Shown here piece after piece: positions 1-11,191 of a stretch of 64,000 bases of DNA. Numbering within the stretch: position 1 is the stretch's first letter; every line of letters begins with the position of its first letter. Under the pieces are notes generated by a model that worked only from the letters and a program-made list of their open reading frames with translations, did no database searches and had not been told where the DNA came from. The stretch is from Brachionus rotundiformis (taxonomy: Eukaryota; Rotifera; Eurotatoria; Ploima; Brachionidae), in NCBI GenBank assembly GCA_016802295.1, contig JAESIW010000090.1:749557-813556 (forward strand). Reading direction: 5' to 3'. Made by a program: the position numbers and the translations under genes.

Positions 1-3000
1 AAATTATGTTGTTGTCTATTTGTCTAATTTGACAGCGTTTAATTTTGAAAAATTCTGTTTTTATAATTTTTCAAATTAGACTCTGTAACGCCAATCAATA
101 AGTTAATGCCAGCATTGCTCTTTTTTTTTTTTTAATTTTAATCAAGTGACAAGAAAATTTGTATATAGATAAAAATTCTAAAATTCAACGAGCTCATATA
201 TTTGAAATTCGATCCAGTGTTTGATTATAAAAAAAAAAAGCTGACAAAAATTATCGATTGCTGTATTCAAAATGACTTTTGATCATTAAATATTTGGCCT
301 TATATTTAAATAAGTTTTTTTTCTCTTGTTTGCAAAAATTAAAATTTTAATTTCTAATTAAATTTGATTGTAAAGCTAATTTATTTATTCTAGAGAAGCA
401 AAAATATTTACTGAAAAAAGTGTCGCACTCAAAAAAAATAAAATAAAATTAAAATTATTTAGATTGATCATCTATTTTGATTTAGTACAACTCAAGCTTA
501 ATTACGTGTTAATTTTCTTCTATTTATCGACCAAATCTTCAAATTATAGAAATAAACCATTCAAAACTATTTAGACCATTTAATTGTGCTCCGGGGCGCT
601 TAAGGTGTTTGTATGATATGAATTAAGGAATTTCGCTTGAGAGTGAGATAAAAAAGCTAAGATAATTACAAGTTCGCATTGGGCATAGTTTAATTATTAA
701 GGGGAAGATAGGACTATCACTTTATATTCGTTTCATCTCGCAGTAGCTCTAATTCAATGAGCTGAGTACAAAGACATTGTTATTAGCTAAAAAATTCTAA
801 TTTGATTTTTAAAATAGTTTTAGTAAGAGTTTGTGGCAAAATGGCTAAAATAATAAACATAATTAAATTAGTTAAATTCGATATTTATGAGAAGTAAAAT
901 TAAAAATTCTAGTAATTTAATAGTAGTGAGTAAATAAAAATCCAAAGTCAATAGTATGGCATATTTTATTTTCTAATTATATTCCAATTAATCAGTAATG
1001 ATTAGAATTCTGTTTTTTTTTCTCATTTTTTTTGGAATTAAATTTTGGCTTTTCTTTCTAGTTAACGTCAAAAGTAAAGAATAACTTGTTGTTTTTTGAT
1101 ATATTTGATTTTAATTTAATCAAATCCGAATAACTGAGACACAATGGAAAAGAAAAAAAAATTTAATAAAGCCTATAAAATTTATTTAAGAGAGTAAGTT
1201 TATTAACTTGATTAAATAGAGAGAAATTTAATTGACATAAAATCGAGCGCTTATTCTCTCTATTTGGCAAAATAATTTGCCAAAATAATATTTTGATTGG
1301 CTTTTTTAATTTCTTTTCAATTGGAGTATTTAATTGGTTGCAATTTAAATTATTTTTTTTCCAAATCTAATATTCCAAATGCTAATTGATATTTAATTTT
1401 CGGAGTCAGTTTTGAAAATAGAAAAAATAAAAATAAGAAAAAAAATTAAAAAATAAAAAAAGCTAACAGCTTCAAGAGCAAATAAATGGCAAATTAAATT
1501 TTTAAATATTTTCAAAAGGCTTATCTAAAATTATATTAGCATTTTGTGTTCGAATGTCTCAGTAAATTATTGTTTATAAAGACCGTGTTTATAATAAAAG
1601 CGAAATGATGTTGTAAGTAATTATGCCATTTCTTAGGCAAGATAATTTGTTAGATCTAGGCGAGCTCAATTGTTTTCATTTCGAGCCAACTCTTTTTTAA
1701 TTTTATTTAATTTTTCATACACATAGACAATTATATTCAAATTAATTTATAATTTATCTATTAGCGTGTTTGTTTTTTGTTTTTATAAATAGCTATAGAT
1801 CGCTCTTCAATTTTCAAATGCCATCTTTTAACTCAAATTAAAATTTTTTCGAGCAGGCAAGAACTACACTATTCTATCGAAAGCAGCCTAATAAGCCGAG
1901 CAAGTCAGATATCAATCGGCTATTGTCGAGCTGGTCTGCACTTTGTCATCAATTAGAAGTGATTGTCAATCTAATTCAAAACAAATAGCAAGTCCCCTTG
2001 GTAAACTAGATAAGATTTCGAGTAGTAGAGATGGTGGTTTGTTTTCGGATTAATCAAATTAGGGACTTGGTATATGAAAGAGAAGAATAGGCCCCGGCTA
2101 GCTATTGCTTTTACTTTCCATTTTCACTTTATTGTTTTTAATAATACTCAAGCAAGTATTAACTAGAATAATCAAGCTATTTATATAGGCAAGGAATTTA
2201 CACATTGAGAAAAATATTTGTTTTTCGAATATCAAATTTATAGCTAAAAAACATATTTTTGGAAATAGCCACTTGTTTTATTAAGAGACCAGAATAAGGT
2301 TAACTGAAAATAAATAGCTTTACCAATCAAACAGATTAGAGTAAATAAATAAAATCTAATTAACTATTTTAAATACAATCCAAGTTGATTTTTGGCAAAA
2401 CAAAATAAAAAGCACACACACATAAAGGCTCGAGTAGAAAAGAGTCGAGATTTGCCTTAATGGTATTTAAAAGTGGTCAAACATTTGAAACGAGCTTTGT
2501 TTGCTGGATTTTATTTTTTAGTTTTCGATCTGCAATTACAAACATAAATACTAAATTTAATTTACTAATGGATTAAACTCAAATATATAATTGGAAAATT
2601 TTTCTAAAAACAAATTATTGTCCTTTGTATTTGTTTGTTTTTAATATTTTTAGGCAACAAAAGGAGAGAAATTTAAATTTTTAGTTTTTTTTTCCTTACT
2701 TTTTCTTTTTCTCTTGCTCTCTTTTTGTTTGATTGATAATTCAGGCTTGAGCAAGTTAGCATATAGAAATATTTATTAAAAATTTTAATTTTGTTTATCT
2801 ACTAATTAAATTAGAAAGTCGTATAAATAATTTGTAGCTGATTTTGAGTAGAAGCTTTTTCCCACTCACGCAATCTGCTGAATTAAGACGATCTCTATTT
2901 ACTCTATGAAAATAATAGCTATTTGATAAGATTGAGTTGTATTTTTATGGTTGGGAAATGTGTGATTAGAACTTGGCTAGAAGAGATTGTCATCGTCTGT

Positions 3001-3990
3001 TCACATAATTTCCTAGCGATAATAAAACCAAATTAAAATATTGAGTAATTTGATATGTGTGTAGATAAATATTATATGAGATGTTTTGCTAATTTTCTCA
3101 AAATTGACCGTAATGAGAAGAGCAAAGAGATGTTGTAAAATCGAATGCAAAAAGCAATGGCTGTAATAAAACAAAAAAGGATATTTATTTACGAGAGATT
3201 TGGAAATAGAAAAGCAAAGTGTACTGATCATTAATTAATAAATTTAGGGATTAAAAATCGCGATCAAAAAGGAGCTAGGTGTTCTATGAGCATATTTAAT
3301 TTATGGTTATTTTCTTAACCAATAATAAATACCAAGCAATTAAAAGATAAGATTTTATTGGTTTAATTAAATATCAATTAGGCCAATTAAACATAAAATA
3401 ATTCTAATTTTAATAAAGGCAAATTAATCTTAAAAATTTCTATTGGATACTCAAACAAAATAGAGTGAGAAAAAAAAAGCTATATAAAGAGTCAAATATA
3501 AATATATATATATATAAATTTTGTGATAAGTGATTAAAATAACCTAAATATAATAAATATGTATATTTTAAATTTCATTTATTTTTTTTTGGCCAAATTT
3601 TAAACTTAGTCGTCGATTTGGTTCTTAATTAGATTTAGATTATTTAAGATAATTGTAGTTAATTGAAGCTGAATGAGGCGTGATTTTTACTTTTTCACTA
3701 GTTTACTTCTCTTGATTTAACTATTCATAATCTAATAAACAAACTCATATTCAAATTTAGGCTATTTAGATAAATTTTAATTTCTATTTGCAAATATCTT
3801 ATGAAAGTGATAACCATCATATTCAACTCAATGATTCCTATCATCGTTTATTGAAAAGCAACAAAAAAAAAGTTAATAGTTTTATAGCTCAAAAGCATTT
3901 TGTTAAGAATCTAAATTGTAATCGATTAATCTTTGAGAAATAATTATTGTCTACAAAAAATTCGCCCTATCTATCTAACTATTGTCACAA
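1..3990. other. Gene-free region upstream of the UNCX homeobox gene
   Basis: No reading frame here looks like a conserved protein. The DNA is AT-rich but less simple than typical spacer. It holds many TAAT/ATTA cores, a GC-richer block around 1840-2110, and an AT microsatellite near 3500-3520. A TTCCCACT octamer at 2859-2866 is one base away from the CSL (Notch effector) consensus on the minus strand. Developmental homeobox genes usually carry long cis-regulatory flanks, so I infer promoter and enhancers of the gene starting at 3991. No individual element is proven, and a non-coding 5' exon could lie here unseen. Confidence 0.45.
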
Positions 3991-5931
3991 ATGGAACTTG
4001 GCAATTTTTTTGAATTGAACAATATAAACAATTCGAACAACTACTCGACGCAGCAATCTGCAGCAGCAATTCACAGTGAAAACCTAGGCAACACTTTTGC
4101 CAATGGAATGATCAATTTGCCAGCTGCACTGGCAGCTCTTTCCTCATCAAATCAATTCCATAGTCTGATATCGGCGCCCTCTACTCTGCCCTTCTCACAA
4201 ACACTCACTAATGACACTAGCACTAATCTTAACTTGTCCAACATGGTCAATCTATTCTCGGCATCGAAAAACTTTGCTGGCAATTCGCTGAACAATCTGG
4301 CACTAAACGCCTCAAATAGTCTAGCGATGGCGGCTCATCTATCGGCCATTGCCTCCCTAAACGCAGCAGCAGCCTCATCAAACAGGTCCAGAGTCAAAGC
4401 GACCAAGCAAGACAACATGGCCGAGTGCTTGACATTTTCGAAGCAGAGCGCACTCACTGTATCACCATTGTCCTCGTCTTCGTCTAATTGTTCAAGCTCT
4501 TCCTTGTCTGGCTCTACATCGTGGAAAAACAACAAACTCTCCAAAAACAACCATCAAACATCTAGCATTGTAAATTCTCACGCAAAACTAGTTAAATCAT
4601 GTGAAATGAGGGAAAAAAACCATGGCAAACAGCACAGCGTACTAAATGATTCTACATTTAGTTCAGAGAATTTGAATGAGAACGGAGCGATATCTGACGA
4701 TAATAATGACGATACTGAAGAAGATGAAGACGACGATGAGAAGAGACGTCGCAGTCGAACCAATTTCACTAGCTGGCAGCTTGATCAGCTGGAAAAGGCC
4801 TTTTTGGACAGCCACTACCCGGACGTGTTTATGCGCGAGGCGCTGGCAATGAAATTGGATTTGAGCGAGTCAAGAGTACAAGTGTGGTTTCAGAACCGAC
4901 GCGCCAAATGGCGTAAAATGGAAAACACAAAAAAGGGCCCTGGTCGACCGCCTCATAACGCTCATCCGACCACGTGCAGCGGTGAGCCTATTCCATTTGA
5001 AGAGATTGAAAGAAGACGTGTCGAAGCCGAGGACAAGAAAAAGCGAAAACTGTCCTCGACTCGGCCCAAGGAACACAATTCATTCAAGCACTCTGGCAAC
5101 TCGAATGAATCGTCATTCGAGAGCAAGCATACACATGACGAAGAACTTAACAACAAGTCAGAGGACATCACCAATACCAAAAATAACCTAAACAATCGCT
5201 TTCTTTTGAACTTTTTTAACATGTCGCCAAATCAAGTCGACTCTAAATTAAATACAAAACAACCACCATCGATTGAGACCAACTCTATTAATTGCAGTTC
5301 AAATAACAAACATTCATTTGACATATGCAATTTAATCGAGTACAAAGAAGATAGATCAAAATCAACCAACTTTAAAATGAACATGTCACACCAGCATGAG
5401 CCCAAGTCAAATAGACATCCTAGTTCAGAAGTGGACAATTTGAATAGTGACGATTCAACACAAACACATCAAGAGAATACACACCACAATGATGTCAAAT
5501 GCAATTTGAAGAGAAAATACGACGATCTGGATGAGAATGGAGCTGATTCTGGCCTAGAAACAAAAGTCAAGTTCTCAAGCTATAGTATTGATAATATTTT
5601 GGCTAAGAGTAGAAAAAATTGCTTGATTAAATCAAATGAGATAAAAAATGATGAAAATACTCACATTTTGAATAATCAAGCGAGTCTAAAAATCGAAAGC
5701 ACATCTTCAGAGTTAGTTGATTGTTGTTTGAAGCGTTCGAAACGGAGCAGAACCGTGTCAAACTCTTCGTCAGATTCATCCTCTTGTTCAGAACAAGAAA
5801 ATAAAGAGACAAATTGTGACATTTTAACATATACGAATTATGTGGACGATACAAAATCAAATTTACAAGATGAAACAAAGTCGGTTTTTAATATTGATCC
5901 AGACAATCTAGCCGAATCTGATTTAAAATGA
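3991..5931 (+). CDS. UNCX: UNC-4/UNCX-type paired-class homeodomain transcription factor
   Basis: Nuclear DNA-binding regulator, 646 residues. The homeodomain is residues 252-311 (4744-4923) and ends in the recognition helix VQVWFQNRRAKWRK with glutamine at homeodomain position 50. It is followed directly by the family-specific tail KKGPGRPPHNAHPTTCSGEP, which separates UNC-4/UNCX from other paired-like classes. An eh1-like motif YSIDNIL (residues 531-537) should bind Groucho/TLE, so I expect a repressor. An acidic stretch precedes the homeodomain, and the rest is Ser/Asn-rich. I chose the ATG at 3991; the frame is open a little further upstream but only with a non-ATG start. The gene is a single exon here. 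In known animals UNCX specifies motor neurons and axial skeleton. Confidence 0.93.
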   Translation: MELGNFFELNNINNSNNYSTQQSAAAIHSENLGNTFANGMINLPAALAALSSSNQFHSLISAPSTLPFSQTLTNDTSTNLNLSNMVNLFSASKNFAGNSLNNLALNASNSLAMAAHLSAIASLNAAAASSNRSRVKATKQDNMAECLTFSKQSALTVSPLSSSSSNCSSSSLSGSTSWKNNKLSKNNHQTSSIVNSHAKLVKSCEMREKNHGKQHSVLNDSTFSSENLNENGAISDDNNDDTEEDEDDDEKRRRSRTNFTSWQLDQLEKAFLDSHYPDVFMREALAMKLDLSESRVQVWFQNRRAKWRKMENTKKGPGRPPHNAHPTTCSGEPIPFEEIERRRVEAEDKKKRKLSSTRPKEHNSFKHSGNSNESSFESKHTHDEELNNKSEDITNTKNNLNNRFLLNFFNMSPNQVDSKLNTKQPPSIETNSINCSSNNKHSFDICNLIEYKEDRSKSTNFKMNMSHQHEPKSNRHPSSEVDNLNSDDSTQTHQENTHHNDVKCNLKRKYDDLDENGADSGLETKVKFSSYSIDNILAKSRKNCLIKSNEIKNDENTHILNNQASLKIESTSSELVDCCLKRSKRSRTVSNSSSDSSSCSEQENKETNCDILTYTNYVDDTKSNLQDETKSVFNIDPDNLAESDLK

Positions 5932-7884
5932 AAATATGAAAAGAAAAAAAAACAGTCAATAACTTTTATGTCAAAATGCCGAATGTCTATTAATATTAAA
6001 CTTCTTCGACATTTTCAGAAATGATTGATAATTGTCAATTTTTTTTTTTAGTTTTTCTATTATATTCTAAATAATTTGTAATTTATAAAATTTTAATACT
6101 TTTTGTAAAATAAAATGTTTTATAGAATATGCTAATACTCATAGACTTAAATCAGATAGATGCTATATTACTTACTAGATAAAATTTAAAATAAAATTAT
6201 TATCATTTTTTGATTCTTTGTTAGTATTTTAAAATTATTTCAAAACTTGATTACTTTGTCGCACAATTCGGACATGTTAATTGCTATTAGATAGAAAACA
6301 AAAATTAAATAGCAAATTTGATGAAGAGTAAACTTAGAAACTTTGAAATATCACAAATGTCAATTTAGGTACTAAGGCAATGTACGAAATTTTTTAAATT
6401 TTGATTAAATAATTTATTAACAAAATAATTAATGCTTTCCGTATAGCTATGGTAAAATATTCAAACTACAATCTTACAATCTTATTAAATTTCAAATGAA
6501 TCAAAACTTATGTCTTTAAAGTCAGAAAATAGATATTTTGATATACAGGTGATATTTTAAGAGAAAAACGAATGAAACACAAATTTTTCCTTTTTGTTTT
6601 TTTGATTTTAATTTATTTCTTAAAATCACATTATCGTTTTTAAGTAGGCGGATACTCTTGTTTTATAAGATAAACAATTATTTTATTTATAATTTTTAGT
6701 TTTGTTTTTTTTTATAAAATTGAATTGAAGTGATTCTAGCTAAAATAAAGGCTTTCCATTCTGATAATAATCCATCTGAAAATGTTGGTTCACAATCAAA
6801 TTCGAGAAATTAAAACAAATTAAAACAAATTAGAGTGATCAGTCTTAACATTTCTTAAAAATTTTTATTGCTTATTTGACCTACACTTGGATAAATTCTA
6901 ATGTTTAAGAATTTAAAAAGTTGCAAAACACTTCAGCTGAAATCTGATTCATTTTTACAAATCTAAAGATGGATCTTACCTTGCACCAACTGATAACCTG
7001 AGAGTTTAAATATAATTTTTAAGTGATTTATTTTCCGTCTCTAATACATGATGATTATTACTATTTTTAACAGAATCAGTTTTATCTTACGGTGTATTAA
7101 TATTTTCTTTGGGAATATATATTTGGAATAGAGATAAAAATTGATACTCTATTTTAACTACCTCCGCCCTATATGTGAAAAATTTATTTCACATCGTACT
7201 ATTTCAAACAATTTGTCTTTTGATTGCCAGCTGAATTAGTCTTCCAAATTTCAGCCTTTTATTTTTTTTGGAAGTGTATATGTTATGTTGTTCTCGGTTC
7301 CACTACACACTTACTCAAATTGAAGTTTATCTACCATATTTCTAACCCTAAGTTAAAAATGAACAAAAAAACCTTTTTTTAGCCAACAAAAACCGTCACA
7401 TCCTTTTTTTTTTCTAAATTACATTAGCATGTAGAGAATTTTATGCTCTTTCAGAATATATATACTTTTTTAGTTTATTAAAGTTTTATCTTTGAGATTT
7501 TGAGTCTTAAAGAACAACAACTTTCAAAAGGGTTTGTTTTAAAAAAGTTAAAAAAAAATTGAATTTTTTTTTGTGGTTTTCGAGGACGTAGATTACGAAT
7601 TTTGAGTCGAAAATAAAGAATTCAGATAGCACTAAAGTTTTGAATTTCGTGAACTGCGATGCTTCATTTTTTTAATGAAATTTTTAATTTTAAGATTATT
7701 CATCAGTTAAATAGCCTATGTAATTGTTAAATAAAAGAGTTTAGCATCAAATATGAAACTTAAAAATATTTCTATTTATTCTTATATTCATTATATATTA
7801 TTATATTATTTTATTTTCATGTTTTGTTAATTTTTAATTTTAAATTTTGAATAAAAAGATAAATTTAATTTATAACTATATCGA
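5932..7884. other. Spacer between UNCX and the transposon
   Basis: AT-rich sequence that includes the likely UNCX 3' UTR; an AATAAA lies near 6110. There is a perfect 8-bp inverted repeat, ATGTGAAA at 7173-7180 and TTTCACAT at 7187-7194, with a six-base loop. I see no coding evidence on either strand. Confidence 0.5.
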
Positions 7885-8260
7885 AGGTATTGTGAATTTC
7901 AAAAACAAGCAGAACAAAAATTCTTCCTACATTAATAAATTAAAATTAACTAAAATAAAAAATATTTAAAAAAATACTGCGACATTGTGCAACATACTTT
8001 GTTATATCTTTTTTACTAATTATTAAAACTTTATTCTCTTTTTTTCAGTTAAACAAAATCAATAATCGATTTCAGTCTTATATATGCTTTACTTTTTGCC
8101 TTTTATCTACACCAGAAAAATTATTTTAGGCAAAAATGATACAACAAAGTATGTTGCACTATGACGGATTATTTTATTAAATAAATTTTATTTTAGTAAA
8201 TTTTAATTTATTTATTTTGGAAGAATTTTGTTCTGTTTGTTTTTGAAATTCACAATACCT
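7885..8260. mobile_element. Complete MITE-like non-autonomous DNA transposon (376 bp)
   Basis: The ends are long inverted repeats of about 120 bp. The left end begins AGGTATTGTGAATTTC and the right end is its reverse complement, finishing GAAATTCACAATACCT. The similarity continues inward through GTGCAACATACTTTGTT on the left and its mirror AACAAAGTATGTTGCAC on the right. Flanking copies of ATATCGA (7878-7884 and 8261-8267) are a target-site duplication; read as TATATCGA (7877-7884 and 8260-8267) it is 8 bp, as for hAT elements. There is no transposase frame inside. The superfamily is not certain. Confidence 0.85.
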
Positions 8261-8267
8261 ATATCGA

Positions 8268-8717
8268 GATTATTATATGTTTATAATTCTTCATTTTGTT
8301 AATATTAATTTTCTTTTTATAAACGATAAAGTACAATTTTTGACTTCATCATTAATGCTTTTATCGGTAAGTATGTTTTTTGCTTTTGAGACAAACTACT
8401 AATCAATATAAGAAAACAATTAATAAAAAATGCATAAAATTTAACTCAAATTATAATTTTAACTTTTAGATTATGTAAGTTATAAACTAATAGCTTATGT
8501 TAATAGATATAAATTATTTATTCATTAGCTTTAACCGTTTGCTATAATTATAATTTTGTATCAGCTTTTTATTCTGTTAAAAAATCAATTTGAATTCGAT
8601 GAAATGAATTTCAATTTTTCTTAAAGGATACTAATTATGATGCCCTTAGTTTTCTAATTTGGAATTTTCAATTACTCAGGAATTCAGACTTTTTTATTTT
8701 TAGAATTGCAGTACAAT
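8268..8717. other. Short spacer before ALG6
   Basis: AT-rich sequence between the transposon and the ALG6 start codon. It presumably holds the ALG6 promoter and 5' UTR. No other feature is seen. Confidence 0.4.
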
Positions 8718-10953
8718 ATGACATTATTTAATTTAACAAAGATTCTAATTATTCTATTTTCAATATTTTATCGATGGTCAATATCAATGAATTCTTATTC
8801 TGGTGAGATAAAGTGAAATTATTTTTAAATTTAAGAACCCAAGCCTAAAAATAGAATCTGATAGGTCATGCAAAACCAAAAATATATGGAGACTATGAAG
8901 GTAATCAGTAAACATTATTACTTCTAAATTACTGTTGATAATCTGTTATTGGTTTTTAATTTGAAGCTCAGCGACATTGGATGGAAATAACTTTTAATTT
9001 AAACATTAAAAATTGGTATAAAAATACAACTGATAATGATTTAAATTATTGGGGTCTTGATTATCCACCTTTAACTGCTTATCATAGTTATATTATGGGC
9101 TTTTTGTAATTTTTATTATTAATTATTAAAAATTATTAATCGCGTTAATTTTATTTTCTTCAAGTGCTGATAAAATTGATCCTTCTTTTGTAAAGCTTCA
9201 TGATTCTAGAGGAATAGAAAACGAAAAACATAAGCTATTTATGCGAATTACAGGTAATTATTTTAAGAAATTACCTTAATTTTTTTATTTGTTTAAATAA
9301 TAAAAATTATTTTTTAAGTCATTATTTTCGATATATTGATATTTTATCCTTCGGTAATGCTGATATTAAACCAAGTTATTTTTCGTTTGATGTCGTTAGC
9401 AAAAAAAAGTAGTCAGACAATCTCAAATAAACCAGATAAAATATTGGAAAAAGATTATTTGTTAAGTTTGCTATTGATTTTGCTTAATCCAACTTTGGTT
9501 CTGATTGACCATGGACATTTTCAATACAATTCAATTAGTCTTGGATTAATGCAAATATCATTATATTTTATATTATTAACACGATCGAATGATTCATTTA
9601 ACAAATATGATATGCTAAAATTTGTGTTGTGTTCATTATTTTTTTGTCTATCTTTGAATTACAAACAAATGGAATTATACCATGCATTACCAATATTTTT
9701 TTACCTATTAGCAATATGCTTTAAGTTACAAATTTTCAAATTTGGGTTTGTATAGCGATCTTTTTTTAAAATTTGTTGATAATTATTTACAGATTTGTAC
9801 TACTAACAACAATTGGATTAACTGTGATTTTTACCTTTTCTATTTTATGGATACCTTTTATTTATGAAGGCTTAGACTCAGTAACCCAAGTTCTCATAAG
9901 AATTTTTCCCATTAATCGAGGGCTATTTGAAGTAATAGAATTTTTTTTTCGTTTAGAAATCATATTTCAATTTAAGGATAAAGTTGCAAACTTTTGGTGT
10001 TCTATATCACCATTTTTTAAACTAAAACAACATTTTTCAACTGAACAACTGGCAAAAGCTAGTTTTATTATTACAGTTATTTTCAATTTGCCATGCTGTT
10101 TAAATCTAATTTTTAAACCAAGTCGACAGCGTTTTATGTTTGCACTTGTTAACTCGGCTCTAGCATTTTATCTCTTTTCATTCCAAGTTCACGAAAAGAG
10201 TATAATAATTACTACAGTGTATGTATATCTATTTTTGTTAGAAATAGAAAATGAGGATATATTAAAGTTTATTTAAAATATATCTTCAAATTAAATTGCA
10301 CAAAATGAAATTTTTTAAAATTTTTTAGACCTGTTTGTCTTTTGATTAATTTTTATCCACAACTAATAAGCTGGTTCATTTTGATTGCTAATTTTAGGTA
10401 TTTTTGAAAATATGAATTAAATAGTTCTAATGGTCTTTGTAAGTATGCTTCCACTGTTCATTAAAGATGGTTTAGTTTTGCCATTCATTGTCACTACTGT
10501 TATGTTTAAAATTATCGTATGTGCATGTTATTATAACAAAACACACAGTGAATTTTGGCCATGTTGGGAACTTTTTTTACCAGCAAAAATTTCAATATTT
10601 TTTGAATATCTATATAAATCAATAGTAATTTTTCAAGTTTAATTTTAAATATATAATAATCAAAATTTTAGTATTTTGTCTCATTAAATGGAATAATAGT
10701 TTTAACAATGTGTTCCCTTTGTATAAAGCCACCAAGCAATTTACCAGATTTATGGACTGTTTTAATTTGTATTTATTCATTTGTTCACTTTATTTGTTTT
10801 CTTTTTCTTTTCAATGTAATTCAGTTAACTTTAAAAAATGATGATTTGTTTCTAACCCAAAATGAAACCTCCAAATCACAGAAACAATTGTTCAATTTTG
10901 AAAGTATAATCAAAAAGCAGAACCAAGTAAATCTAGAAAAAAAATACAATTGA
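8718..10953 (+). CDS. ALG6: ALG6, dolichyl-P-Glc:Man9GlcNAc2-PP-dolichol alpha-1,3-glucosyltransferase
   Basis: Multi-pass ER membrane enzyme that adds the first glucose to the lipid-linked oligosaccharide for N-glycosylation. Ten exons: 8718-8802, 8865-8900, 8967-9105, 9165-9253, 9319-9745, 9793-9931, 9977-10218, 10329-10397, 10444-10636, 10672-10953. Together they encode 566 residues in consistent phase; human ALG6 has 507. Diagnostic motifs run in family order: GDYEAQRHWMEIT, YWGLDYPPLTAYHS, DSRG, KLFMR, FPINRGLFE joined to DKVANFWC, and FSFQVHEKSI. The ALG6-type GDYEAQRHW favours ALG6 over the related ALG8. The intron at 9932-9976 is only 45 nt, in frame and stop-free. The intron at 9746-9792 uses a weak GTTTGT donor. 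The C-terminal tail is longer than in humans. Confidence 0.93.
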
Positions 10954-11191
10954 AAAGTGACAATAAAAAATTGGTAATCAGTATTTAAATAAAATATTCA
11001 GATATTATTTCATGCAAATTTAATCAATATTTTATAATAAATTTGGGCTTAACAAACCTAAGTCAAATTAACAGAAATTTTTAAACTATAATTATCAAAA
11101 TATTTTTTTTTCAGAAAATTAAATTAGATGATTAAAAAAATAAATAACTTAAAATAAATTTTGAATGTCATCGTAGCCTGTTTTGCAAAAC

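Noticed and set aside
1144..1194. ATG mini-frame ending at a perfect GTAAGT donor, possible 5' exon of UNCX
   Set aside because: Lys/Asn-only peptide, no matching acceptor or partner exon identified, and the UNCX frame has its own good ATG.
3013..3231. 72-codon minus-strand hydrophobic frame upstream of UNCX
   Set aside because: Phe/Ile/Leu composition expected from AT-rich DNA; no signal of a gene.
4335..5438. Several open frames on the minus strand and in other frames within UNCX
   Set aside because: They are shadows of the homeobox coding sequence with Ser/Leu-rich composition and no recognisable domain.
9932..9976. Reading the 15 residues after GLFE as ALG6 coding sequence
   Set aside because: Flanking residues are contiguous in other animals and the stretch has GT...AG ends, so I treat it as an intron.
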